Below are positions 1 to 7,734 of a stretch of 18,652 nucleotides of DNA, one piece after another. The notes under the pieces were generated by a model, which was given only the letters and a program-made list of their open reading frames with translations, ran no database searches and was not told where the DNA came from. Source of the stretch: CAYQAJ01 sp964415245 (GTDB taxonomy: Bacteria; Planctomycetota; Planctomycetia; Pirellulales; Pirellulaceae); contig CAYQAJ010000082.1 in the NCBI GenBank assembly GCA_964415245.1, positions 1 to 18,652 on the forward strand, given 5' to 3'. Position numbers and translations under genes: made by a program. The stretch's first letter is position 1, and the number at the start of each line of letters is the position of its first letter.

Positions 1-2729
1 TAGCCACCTCCATACGCCCAGCCGAAGAACAGGTCGGTGGCGCCGATCGTCACGTAGTACGTGAACAGCACCGACGCAATCATGTACGCGCACACTAGAG
101 GGCGCTTCAGGATCACCAGCAGCACGCCCATCACCGCCAGGACCACCAGCACCTCGATCCGCAACGTGTCGGACTTGGTCACCGCCCGCAAATCGGTGAT
201 GGCGGCCGTCGTGCCGGTGTAGGCGAATCGGGCGTTTTGCCAGAACGACTCGGTGTCCTCGTTCTCCTGGCGGAGCATCTCGTCGATTTGTTTCAGCGCT
301 GCGGCCGACTCGACCGAGAACGGGTCGTACGCCAGCACGACTTCCAATCGCGTGACGCTGTACTGAAGCTCGGGCACCTGCGTAATGTACAACCTTTTGG
401 TGATGGAAGCGTTCTGCTGCGCGATTAGCGTGAGATCGCGCGACCGCCTGGCACTGGGGCGCTTTCCCAACGGGCTGGCCGAGCTTCGCACCGACTCGAC
501 GCCCTCAATGTCGTACAGCTTACGCGTCAAATCGAGGATTGCGTCGCGCTCGGGGTACGAAACCTTCCCCTCGTCCGGCGTGAGGAAGTGTGTCCCTTCC
601 TTCTGCGCCATGACGACCACCGGCCCGCTCTCGCCCACGGGGAAGAACTTGCGCAAAAGCCGCGTACCCCGGGGGCTGGAAAGATTGGTATCGAGTGCGC
701 CGAGAAAGTCGAACGTCACGTGGTCGGCGCAGCGCATGCCGTAGCCGGCCAAAGGGAGCAGGATCAACACGCACGCGATCAGGATGGCGCCGGGGTGCGC
801 GACCACCTTGCGGGCTGTCCAGGTCCAGAACGAGCCCAGAGAATCCGAAGCGTCGCGGCGCTGCGGCCGCTGTGGGGCCGACTGCGTCGCTGGTTGCAAC
901 TTGCGACCGAACGGCCAGAACAGCAGCGGACCGAACGCCCGCAACATGGCCGGCGCCAACGTCAAGCAGGCCAGCAACGCGACGGCCAGGCACAGGGCAA
1001 TGGCCGGGCCGCTGTTGCGGAACTTGCCGAATTCGGCGAAGAACATGGTTCCCAGGCCGAAGATCGTGGTGAGCGCGCTGGCTGCCAGTGCGTCGCCCAC
1101 GGCGCCGAGCGACTTGGAAACGGCGGTGGCGCGGTCGGCCCCGGCCGCCAGCTCCTCCCGGTATCGCGAGATGAGGAACAGACAGTAGTCGGTGCCGGCG
1201 CCGTACATGATGACCACGATGAAGATCTTCGTGGTCTTGAAAACCTTGAAGTCCCACCAACTGAAACCGGGAAGCAGGCCCAATTGCGTGAGCGTGGCCA
1301 CCAGCGCCATGGCCACCACCAGCGAAACAAAGATGGTGCACAGCGGCACGGCGACCATCACGGGCGAGCGGTAGACCAACAGCAGTATCACGACGACCAG
1401 CACCACGGCCGTCAGATCGGTGCTTCGGATGGTCTTGACGGCCGACCACAGCATGTCGGCACCGATGGCCGCGGAGCCGGAAATCCCCAGCTCCAGCCCT
1501 TGCCCATCTTCCCCCTGCTCCTTGACCCACTGGCGCACACTTTCGACTTCGCGCTCCAGCAGGTTCAAGAGCGGCATGTTTTGGGCCGCCATGAACTCGC
1601 TGGAGAGATTGGCCATGATCAGTCGGGCATCGACTTCCTCTCGGCCGTCGGTGCGGTGTTTGGTGAGCAGCTTCTCGCCCACGATTTCCTTGTTCCACGT
1701 CCAAGTGTCGACCAGCGGAAGTGCCCCGGCACCTTCCGACTCGTCGATCAGCGCTACCAAATCGGGGCCGACTGCGCGGAGGCAGTAAAGATTCACTTCG
1801 TTCGCGTCGTCGTCCAGCTCCGCCAGTTCCGGGGCAAGTGCCAAGGCGCGTTCGTGGTCAAAACGGGCGTTGTTCAAGGGATCGTCGGCATCGCTCGCCC
1901 CGACAAGGTCGCCGCTCGCCGCTTCCCGCGCGTCGTTCGAACCATCGCTCGCATCGTTCGACGGTGGCAGCGACGCCCGGAACTCCCGCAGCTCAGCGCG
2001 GTTGTAAAAAGCCTGCGCGAGGCGGAGCCGAATCTCATCGTTGGTCGACCGGACCGATTCGCCAGAATCGGCGGTCGTGCTCGCATCGTCCGCGGAATCG
2101 GACGGCTCGTCCGAGCGGGATTCGTCCGCCGCGCGGGAGCGTTCTTGCGCGCGAAGGAAGTCGCGCAGCTCTTCGCCCATCAGCACGGCTTCATCCAGCG
2201 ACTCAACGGCCGACTCCAGTGACCGCTGCAATTTACGGTCGATCGCCTGGGCCTCTTCGACCTTGTTGTCCTGGCGAAGCTGTCGGGCCTGCTCGGCGTA
2301 TTGCCTGGCGTGCGCGAATTCCGCCGCCCCGCACCAAGTGTGCGCGCGAAAGGCAAGGTTATAGGCCGCGTAGAGATCGACCACGGACGACTGGCCCTCG
2401 GTTCGCGCCACCACCAGCACAAACTGGCTGCGCATGTCGTTGTCGGGGAACGCCTGCGTCATCAGCCGCTCGCCGATCACGCTGGGCCGGCTCGCGGGCA
2501 GATAGGCGAAGTCGCCGTCGTAGGTGACGTCGTCCCAGGCTGGGGCGCCCCAGGAAACGTTCCAGCCCGTCTTGTTCACCAAGTCGATCAGCGCCTGCGG
2601 GGGGCGCAGCGCCACGAGCACGACCACCCAGAAGAGGATGACCAGCGCCCAATACCGCGATACGAAGTTGCCAAGGCGCACAAACATGAATCGACCGCGC
2701 TCGCGTGCGCCCGGTGCGACAGAACCCAT
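1..2729 (-). CDS. MMPL/RND-family exporter, 3' end cut by window edge
   Basis: Inner-membrane transporter of the MMPL branch of the RND superfamily, which exports lipids or other hydrophobic compounds using the proton gradient; the substrate cannot be told here. An open frame of 909 codons runs off the left edge. Visible in order: a first TM helix at about residues 26-42; a very long extracytoplasmic loop, with a charged helical stretch and Ser/Asp-rich linkers at about 110-316; a TM cluster including VVVILLLVYRSPVMVAVP; the family motif GAGTDYCLFLISRYREEL at about 505-525; and LAPAMLRAFGPLLFWPFG. A second half then starts (PGAILIACVLILLPLAGYG), and the window ends in its TM cluster before the second DY motif. 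The ATG at 2729 is chosen, although the ATG at 2687 (MFVRLGNF) is equally possible. Neither has a good Shine-Dalgarno site, and a perfect AAGGAGGG at 2780-2787 has no in-frame start at a proper distance. Family call is firm. Confidence 0.93.
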   Translation of the reverse strand, partial: MGSVAPGARERGRFMFVRLGNFVSRYWALVILFWVVVLVALRPPQALIDLVNKTGWNVSWGAPAWDDVTYDGDFAYLPASRPSVIGERLMTQAFPDNDMRSQFVLVVARTEGQSSVVDLYAAYNLAFRAHTWCGAAEFAHARQYAEQARQLRQDNKVEEAQAIDRKLQRSLESAVESLDEAVLMGEELRDFLRAQERSRAADESRSDEPSDSADDASTTADSGESVRSTNDEIRLRLAQAFYNRAELREFRASLPPSNDASDGSNDAREAASGDLVGASDADDPLNNARFDHERALALAPELAELDDDANEVNLYCLRAVGPDLVALIDESEGAGALPLVDTWTWNKEIVGEKLLTKHRTDGREEVDARLIMANLSSEFMAAQNMPLLNLLEREVESVRQWVKEQGEDGQGLELGISGSAAIGADMLWSAVKTIRSTDLTAVVLVVVILLLVYRSPVMVAVPLCTIFVSLVVAMALVATLTQLGLLPGFSWWDFKVFKTTKIFIVVIMYGAGTDYCLFLISRYREELAAGADRATAVSKSLGAVGDALAASALTTIFGLGTMFFAEFGKFRNSGPAIALCLAVALLACLTLAPAMLRAFGPLLFWPFGRKLQPATQSAPQRPQRRDASDSLGSFWTWTARKVVAHPGAILIACVLILLPLAGYGMRCADHVTFDFLGALDTNLSSPRGTRLLRKFFPVGESGPVVVMAQKEGTHFLTPDEGKVSYPERDAILDLTRKLYDIEGVESVRSSASPLGKRPSARRSRDLTLIAQQNASITKRLYITQVPELQYSVTRLEVVLAYDPFSVESAAALKQIDEMLRQENEDTESFWQNARFAYTGTTAAITDLRAVTKSDTLRIEVLVVLAVMGVLLVILKRPLVCAYMIASVLFTYYVTIGATDLFFGWAYGGG

Positions 2730-2801
2730 GGCCGTGATGCTTTCGGCAAGTTCGCTCGCCGATGCGCGTCGCCGGCAATCCCTCCTTGGGCGCAGGCCGT
2801 T

Positions 2802-2830
2802 ATGGTAACAGGTAGTGCCGGTTGGTCCAA
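2802..2830 (-). promoter_or_regulatory. Possible sigma-70 promoter of the MMPL gene
   Basis: On the minus strand TTGGAC (2825-2830) is followed after 17 bp by TACCAT (2802-2807). The -10 box matches the consensus at four of six bases and the -35 box at three of six. Transcription would start near 2795 and leave a leader of about 65 nt before the ATG at 2729. Prediction by eye only. Confidence 0.3.
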
Positions 2831-2971
2831 TAAAGGTCGGCGCGGCTTCGAGCGGGAGAGCGGCTCGATTTCGCAGCCTTGTATCGCCGCGTTGCGGCCG
2901 TAGCCTTGCGCCCCTCGTTCTGAGCCGCCACGCCACCGCAACGCGAGTAATCAGCAAAGTTGCGCTGTTTC

Positions 2972-3523
2972 TCAGCGTTGGTCGAAGTCGGCGACGGGAG
3001 CCTCCGGCGAGTCGTCCGGCGCGGTAGCCGCCTCGAGCTCAAGCTTCTCCAATTCCGCGTCGGCCTGGTCCGCGGTCAGGCGACCATAGGCCACTTCGAT
3101 CATCAGCCTACCCTCGGGCGACAGGCCGACCGTTTCTCCCAGTTGCACCGCGCGTTCGTAGCTGGCATGTGTGAGCGCCTTCCACTTCGTCGTCACGAAA
3201 TACGAAGCCGCCAACACAAACACCAGTAGCGCCCACGCCGCCGCCAGGAGCGGATCCGCGCGCACAACGGCGATGATCGCCGCGACTGCCGACACCAGCG
3301 CTCCTACTACCAGTGCCGATCGCAGCCAGGCAACCAACACCGACTTGCCGCTGAGCCCGATGGCCTTGCCGTAGAACGTGTCTCCCTGTTGCTCCAGCAC
3401 GACGTAGCTCTGCGTGGGAATCAGCGGGATGTAGTAAATGTGCCCAAATCGCGTGGCCACGTGACAAATGTGTGGCACCCGATCGACAACACCGCACATG
3501 CGCGATCCCCAGATGATGATCAT
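2972..3523 (-). CDS. Conserved two-helix membrane protein, function unknown
   Basis: 183 residues, no recognised function. The N-terminus MIIIWGSRMCGVVDRVP, followed by an aromatic stretch (FGHIYYIPLIPTQSYVVLE), resembles the small IWG-type membrane proteins of Planctomycetota. Those often carry a zinc-ribbon-like start, but here only two cysteines (10 and 20) remain and no CxxC pair. Two TM helices are predicted at about 62-88 and 91-112, followed by a soluble, acidic, helical C-terminus of about 70 residues. The frame is open much further upstream (to 3925), but that part is Arg/Pro-rich, overlaps the response regulator on the same strand and looks like shadow sequence. The ATG at 3523 has AGAGAG at a good distance and begins the conserved-looking part. 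It lies on the same strand as the response regulator, from which a terminator at 3659-3681 separates it. Confidence 0.75.
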   Translation of the reverse strand: MIIIWGSRMCGVVDRVPHICHVATRFGHIYYIPLIPTQSYVVLEQQGDTFYGKAIGLSGKSVLVAWLRSALVVGALVSAVAAIIAVVRADPLLAAAWALLVFVLAASYFVTTKWKALTHASYERAVQLGETVGLSPEGRLMIEVAYGRLTADQADAELEKLELEAATAPDDSPEAPVADFDQR

Positions 3524-3658
3524 GGCGAGTCTCTCTACCGGGCCGGAACCAAGAGCACGAACGAGCGCCGCAGTCGATGAACCCCCATCCGGTCCACCGT
3601 TCAGCCTGCGATTATCGGCCAGAATACCCCATCGCCCGTGGCGTGCAACATTCGGGGC

Positions 3659-3681
3659 AAAAAAGGTCGCCCGCGGGCGAC
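3659..3681 (-). terminator. Intrinsic terminator of the response regulator gene
   Basis: On the minus strand the perfect 16-base palindrome GTCGCCCGCGGGCGAC (3666-3681) is followed by one C and then six T (3659-3664). The palindrome can fold as a 6-bp GC stem with a CGCG loop. It starts 37 bp after the stop codon of the minus-strand response regulator, the expected place for a Rho-independent terminator. Confidence 0.7.
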
Positions 3682-3717
3682 GAGGACGCCTGGGAAGAGC
3701 GGGAGCACGTTCGCGGC

Positions 3718-4161
3718 TCAGTCGGCGTTGCCCGGCTCCAGATCGTGATCCGGGTCGAAGGGATTGTCCCCGCCGAACGGCCAGTTGTACGTCTGCCGCA
3801 TGGCGAGGCTTACCGCGCCGGTGACCTCGGCGAATCGCACGGGCTTGGCGAGCACGGAGAAAGCTTCGGCGCGGCGGGCCTGCTCCGTCAGAATATCGTC
3901 GAGCCCGGCGGAGATGAGGATGCACGGCAGCAGCAAGTTGAGTTGCTTGATGCGATGGATCGTTTCCAGCCCTGTGAGCCGTGGCATGTGCATGTCCAGC
4001 AGCGCCAAGTGAAGCGGGTGGCTGCGGACCACGTACAGCGCTTCCTCGCCGTCTCCGGCAAGAAAGACGCGAAAGCCCTGTCGCTGGAACACTTCGCGTA
4101 GCGTCTCGCGAAAGGCGCGATCGTCGTCGGTGATCAGCAGAGATGGCTCGACGAGATTCAT
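3718..4161 (-). CDS. Receiver-only response regulator (CheY-like)
   Basis: 147 residues, essentially a single receiver domain. The acidic pocket is D12-D14 in LLITDDD and the phospho-acceptor is D56 in LALLDMHMP. The switch residue is S84 (ILISAG) and the conserved lysine is K106 followed by P107 (LAKPV). All residues needed for phosphorylation are present, so it should be an active phospho-protein. There is no DNA-binding or enzymatic output domain. The C-terminal tail of about 25 residues (YNWPFGGDNPFDPDHDLEPG) is acidic and Pro/Gly-rich and probably unstructured. No histidine kinase is nearby, so the partner is unknown. The start is ATG 4161, with only a weak GGGG upstream. It probably works by protein-protein contact in a phosphorelay (inference). 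Confidence 0.9.
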   Translation of the reverse strand: MNLVEPSLLITDDDRAFRETLREVFQRQGFRVFLAGDGEEALYVVRSHPLHLALLDMHMPRLTGLETIHRIKQLNLLLPCILISAGLDDILTEQARRAEAFSVLAKPVRFAEVTGAVSLAMRQTYNWPFGGDNPFDPDHDLEPGNAD

Positions 4162-4446
4162 GGCGATCGGCCCCGCTGCCCTGATCGAGGGGTTTGCAGG
4201 CGATTCCTAGCCAAGCACATGTGATCGCAAGCCGCGAAAAATGGCAGACTGGCGAGGCAAACGTTCGAAGGAAGCAACCTGCGTACCGGTTACCGCGGCA
4301 ACCCCACTGATTAGGCGCAGGTTATCCGTAACCCGTTTTTAGGGGAAGACTTATACTCATCGAGTGTACTTCGGACGATCGCTGCGAGTCAAACTGCGAT
4401 GTGTGGAGATTCTGCGTTGCCTGACGAAATGGCACCGCCAAACGCC

Positions 4447-4524
4447 TGTTGTGTGGCGGTCTCCCGACCGCCGCACAACGCTGGGGGTAGCGTCGGTGTC
4501 ATGGTCGGGAGACCGGCCACAACA
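4447..4524. repeat. Palindromic repeat pair around GGTCTCCCGACC
   Basis: The left unit is itself a hairpin: TTGTGTGGCGGTC (4449-4461), TCCC loop, GACCGCCGCACAA (4466-4478), pairing at 12 of 13 positions. A second unit, GGTCGGGAGACCGGCCACAA (4503-4522), is close to the reverse complement of the left arm, so the two units also form a larger inverted repeat. There is no T-tract. It looks like a dispersed REP-type sequence rather than a terminator (inference; copy number cannot be seen here). Confidence 0.55.
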
Positions 4525-4588
4525 CCCTCCAGCTCCTGTCCGGCAGGCGGGACCTGAATTAGTCCGCTGTAGCTTCCTTCTGATTCCC

Positions 4589-4629
4589 GGAATGGCACAG
4601 AGGCCGCCAGCGGAACGGCACAGAGGCCG
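4589..4629. repeat. Two imperfect direct repeats of 18 bp
   Basis: GGAATGGCACAGAGGCCG (4589-4606) recurs as GGAACGGCACAGAGGCCG (4612-4629), 17 of 18 bases identical, with a 23-bp period. Two copies upstream of an operon promoter could be an operator, or a remnant of a dispersed repeat. Confidence 0.45.
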
Positions 4630-4659
4630 GTACCTACAACGACGGCGGCCCTCACTCGG

Positions 4660-4687
4660 TTGCTACCCAGTGAGCGCTCCGTATACT
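4660..4687 (+). promoter_or_regulatory. Possible sigma-70 promoter of sdhCAB
   Basis: TTGCTA (4660-4665), 16-bp spacer, TATACT (4682-4687). The -10 box matches five of six consensus bases and the -35 box four of six. It would give a leader of about 70 nt before the GTG of sdhC at 4767. Another TATACT at 4352-4357 has no acceptable -35 partner. Confidence 0.45.
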
Positions 4688-4766
4688 ACGTGCTTTGCCC
4701 AAGGGCGTGGGACTCTCTCGCGCGCCCGCTGCCGGGCTGCCATAAACGCCCAGGGGAACGACTGCC

Positions 4767-5609
4767 GTGGAAACAGGGCCTTCGCAGCCTTCCTTTCTTG
4801 CCCGGCACGAGTTCCTGATTCGCCGGCTGCACTCGCTCAGCGGGTTGATCCCCGTCGGCGCGTACATGGTCATTCACATCGTGACCAATGCCAGCGTGCT
4901 GAACGGACCGGCCACGTACCAGAACGCCGTGTACCAGATTCACAGCCTGGGCAAGATCCTTCCCGTCGTGGAGTGGGTCTTCATCTTCATCCCGATCCTG
5001 TTTCACGCGATCGTGGGCGTGCTCATCATTCGCGAGGGACTTCCCAATACCACTAGCTACCCGTACCTGGGCAACGTGCGGTATACGCTGCAACGTGCCA
5101 CCGGCATCGTGGCGTTCGTGTTCATCATGTGGCACGTGTTCCACATGCACGGCTGGTTCCACGCCGACGTGTGGTTGGAGCACGTGGCACGACCGCTGGG
5201 GGGATGGAAGTTTCGCCCGTTCAACGCCGGTTCGACGGGCGGCGCGGCGATGCAGCAGTCGTTGATCGTGGTGGCGCTGTACGTGATCGGAGTGCTTTCG
5301 TGCGTGTTCCACTTGGCCAACGGCATGTGGACGATGGGCATTACTTGGGGAGTTTGGACCACGCCGCGAGCGCAAAAGCGGGCCGACATCGTATGTGCGG
5401 CATTCGGCGTATTCCTGGCGGCCGTGGCGCTGGGGGCGATCGGCGGATTCGCCACGATTGACGTGGAAGGCGCCCGATCGGTTGAAGACACGATGCGCCA
5501 CGCCCGCGAGGCCGAGGGGCTCATCGAGCCCGACGAGCACAAAATCTGGCACGAGCCGGACGAATCGGTATCGCGAGGCGACGAGACGACTGACGCATCG
5601 AAGGATTGA
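4767..5609 (+). CDS. sdhC: Succinate dehydrogenase cytochrome b558 subunit
   Basis: Membrane anchor of a type B succinate:quinone oxidoreductase (one large subunit, two hemes b), passing electrons from SdhB to quinone. It has five TM helices at about 24-42, 66-89, 108-130, 164-187 and 208-230. Histidines H22, H37, H80, H123 and H182 match in order the five conserved histidines of the Bacillus subtilis-type subunit, four of which ligate the hemes. At 280 residues it is longer than the roughly 200-residue B. subtilis protein. The extra length is an insert of about 17 residues between helices 3 and 4 and an acidic, charged C-terminal tail of about 50 residues. The start is GTG 4767, with AGGGGA at 4752-4757 nine bases upstream. 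It is the first gene of sdhCAB, with 74 bp to the chosen sdhA start. Confidence 0.95.
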   Translation: METGPSQPSFLARHEFLIRRLHSLSGLIPVGAYMVIHIVTNASVLNGPATYQNAVYQIHSLGKILPVVEWVFIFIPILFHAIVGVLIIREGLPNTTSYPYLGNVRYTLQRATGIVAFVFIMWHVFHMHGWFHADVWLEHVARPLGGWKFRPFNAGSTGGAAMQQSLIVVALYVIGVLSCVFHLANGMWTMGITWGVWTTPRAQKRADIVCAAFGVFLAAVALGAIGGFATIDVEGARSVEDTMRHAREAEGLIEPDEHKIWHEPDESVSRGDETTDASKD

Positions 5610-5683
5610 CGACGCGGGAGTCACTCACGCCGGATTCTTGCGAATTCAGCTACGACGCGGAACCAACAGAAACGAAAGAACCG

Positions 5684-7690
5684 ATGGCGAAGCAACGCGT
5701 GATGGTCGTGGGCGGCGGTCTGGCCGGAATGGCCGCGTCGATGAAGCTGGCCGAGCTGGGCATCGACGTCGACCTGATGAGCCTCACGCCCGTCAAGCGC
5801 TCGCACAGCGTGTGTGCGCAAGGTGGCATCAACAGTTGCAACGACCAGACGCGGCAGCTTGGCGACAGCGAGTGGAAGCACTTCGACGACACGGTCTACG
5901 GAGGCGACTTTTTGCAGCATCAGCCGCCGGTCAAGGAGATGGCCGAGTGGGGACCCCGCATTATCGACTTGATGGACCGCCTGGGCGTAACCTTCAATCG
6001 CACGTCCGAGGGGTTTCTCGATCGCCGGCGTTTCGGCGGCACGCTCTACAAACGCACCGCGTTCGCCGGCGCCACCACCGGGCAACAGCTTTTGTACGCG
6101 CTCGACGAGCAGGTCCGCCGCTGGGAAACCGAAGGCAAAGTCACCAAGTATGAGTTCTGGGATTTTCTGGGCCCCGCGCTCGACGACCAAGGCGTTTGTC
6201 GCGGCTGCGTCGGCCAGGACCTGGTGAGCATGGAGATCCGCGCCTTCCCCGCCGACGCGGTGATCGTGGCCTCCGGCGGGTGCGGACTCTTGTACGGCCG
6301 CAGCACCATGTCAATGGCGTGCAACGGCAGCGCGGTCAGCCGCTGCTACCAGAGCGGCGCCTCGTACGGCAACGGCGAGTTCATTCAGGTTCACCCCACG
6401 GCCGTGCCGGGCTCCGACAAGCTGCGGCTGATGAGCGAGTCGGCACGCGGCGAAGGGGGGCGCGTGTGGGTGCCCCGCAAACCGCAGGACCCGCGCGACC
6501 CGCGGACGATTCCCGAGCCCGAGCGGTACTACTTCCTCGAGGAGCGCTATCCCGAGTACGGCAACCTCGTGCCGCGCGACATCGCCACCCGTGAGATCTT
6601 CGACATCTGCGTCAATGAGGGGCTCAGCGTCGAGGCCGGTCGGCAGTGCGTTTACCTCGACTTGACGCACATCCCCCGCGCGGAGCTCGACCGCAAGCTG
6701 GGGGGCATCCTCGAAATCTACGAGAAATTTCAGGGCGCCGATCCCCGCGACACGCCCATGCGAATTTTTCCCGCCGTGCACTACGGCATGGGAGGACTGT
6801 GGGTCGATTATCGCCGCACCGCGTCGGGCGGAATGCAGCCCGGCTCGCCAGTCAACCACTCGACCAACATTCCCGGCCTGTACGCCATCGGCGAGTGCGA
6901 CTACCAGTATCACGGCGCGATCCGTTTTGGGGCCATTTCGCTGTTGAGCTGCATCTTCAGCGGGTTGTTCGTGGCGCCGGGCATCGAAACGCTGCTGACG
7001 TCGCAATCGGGCCGGCCGACGGACGAACAGCGCCGAGCGCTGTTGGAGCGGGAGCGTCGGCGTCACCAAGCCGAGCACGAAGCGCTACTGGCGCGGCCCG
7101 GCGGCGGCGAGAATCCCTACGAGTTGCACAGCGAATTGGGAGAATTGATGACTCGCGCCGCCACGGTGGTCCGCCGTAACGACCAGCTCGCGCAAGCCTG
7201 CGAACAAGTCAGCGAGCTGCACGAACGGGCCAAGCGTTGCTCGCTGTCGGACTCGGGTAACTGGACGAACCAGAACGTAGTGTTCACCAAGGCTCTACTC
7301 GATATGTTTCCGCTGGCCAAGACGATCCTGAAGGGGGCCCTGCTCCGCGACGAGTGCCGCGGCGCCCATTTCAAGCCCGCGTTCGCGTTCCCGCCACTCA
7401 CGGCCGACGATCCGGCGGCGCGGCGGCGCGAAGCGGAACAGTGGTGCGACCGCTTTGAGGCGAACACCAAGAAGTGGCTCAAGTCGACCGTCGCCTCGTG
7501 GAACGGCCACCAGCCCGACATCCGCTATGAGGACGTTGACACGTCGCTGATCCCGCCGCGGCCGCGGCTGTACGGCCTGGCCGGCGCCGACGTGATCGAA
7601 GAGGTTTGGAAGCAGCGGCAGGCCGTGCGAATCGGCCCGACGGCGGGCACCGGCACGGGAACATCGGCTGCTGCGTCGAGCACGCGCTGA
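5684..7690 (+). CDS. sdhA: Succinate dehydrogenase flavoprotein subunit
   Basis: 668 residues with the chosen ATG. It oxidises succinate to fumarate (or the reverse) with covalently bound FAD. Visible: the dinucleotide-binding loop VMVVGGGLAGMAAS at 6-19; the FAD-linking histidine H41 in RSHSVCAQGG; the substrate loop with H237 and T239 (QVHPTAV); R255 in SESARGEGG; the likely proton-relay arginine R298 in PRDIATRE; and H366 in HYGMGGLW. The C-terminal helical domain follows. All catalytic positions are present. The frame is open back to a TTG at 5606 that overlaps the sdhC stop, but those 26 extra residues do not resemble the family, and MAKQRVMVVGGG is the usual compact start. SDH and fumarate reductase cannot be told apart from sequence; together with the sdhC type, an SDH is the likelier aerobic role. 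Confidence 0.96.
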   Translation: MAKQRVMVVGGGLAGMAASMKLAELGIDVDLMSLTPVKRSHSVCAQGGINSCNDQTRQLGDSEWKHFDDTVYGGDFLQHQPPVKEMAEWGPRIIDLMDRLGVTFNRTSEGFLDRRRFGGTLYKRTAFAGATTGQQLLYALDEQVRRWETEGKVTKYEFWDFLGPALDDQGVCRGCVGQDLVSMEIRAFPADAVIVASGGCGLLYGRSTMSMACNGSAVSRCYQSGASYGNGEFIQVHPTAVPGSDKLRLMSESARGEGGRVWVPRKPQDPRDPRTIPEPERYYFLEERYPEYGNLVPRDIATREIFDICVNEGLSVEAGRQCVYLDLTHIPRAELDRKLGGILEIYEKFQGADPRDTPMRIFPAVHYGMGGLWVDYRRTASGGMQPGSPVNHSTNIPGLYAIGECDYQYHGAIRFGAISLLSCIFSGLFVAPGIETLLTSQSGRPTDEQRRALLERERRRHQAEHEALLARPGGGENPYELHSELGELMTRAATVVRRNDQLAQACEQVSELHERAKRCSLSDSGNWTNQNVVFTKALLDMFPLAKTILKGALLRDECRGAHFKPAFAFPPLTADDPAARRREAEQWCDRFEANTKKWLKSTVASWNGHQPDIRYEDVDTSLIPPRPRLYGLAGADVIEEVWKQRQAVRIGPTAGTGTGTSAAASSTR

Positions 7691-7734
7691 ATTAGAATCG
7701 TTTCCTACTTACGACACGTATTCGCCGCCGCATC

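Larger units (their letters stand above)
4162..4766. other. 605-bp spacer upstream of the sdh operon
   Basis: No coding region is supported here; the open frames are short and Arg/Pro-rich. It lies between two divergent genes and must hold the promoters of both. It contains a palindromic repeat pair (4447-4524), two near-identical 18-mers (4589-4606 and 4612-4629) and a promoter-like sequence at 4660-4687. A short palindrome CACATGTG sits at 4217-4224. Confidence 0.7.

Noticed and set aside
588..2222. Long plus-strand open frame (544 codons) opposite the MMPL gene
   Set aside because: It is rich in His/Gln/Arg and low complexity, and is antisense to a clearly conserved membrane protein; a product of high GC content.
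2776..2787. TTG directly after a strong AAGGAGGG, as a start for the MMPL gene
   Set aside because: It is in a different frame from the MMPL protein and only one base from the Shine-Dalgarno sequence.
3524..3925. N-terminal extension of the two-helix membrane protein
   Set aside because: Arg/Pro-rich, overlaps the response regulator on the same strand and crosses its terminator; ATG 3523 has a ribosome site.
4320..4340. GGTTA-TCCG-TAACC stem followed by five T, as a plus-strand terminator
   Set aside because: Only a 5-bp AT-containing stem, and no plus-strand gene lies upstream within the window.
4686..5624. Minus-strand open frame opposite sdhC
   Set aside because: His/Arg-rich antisense shadow of a conserved membrane gene.
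5606..5683. Upstream TTG start for sdhA overlapping the sdhC stop
   Set aside because: The extra 26 residues do not fit the family N-terminus; ATG 5684 begins directly before the FAD-binding motif.
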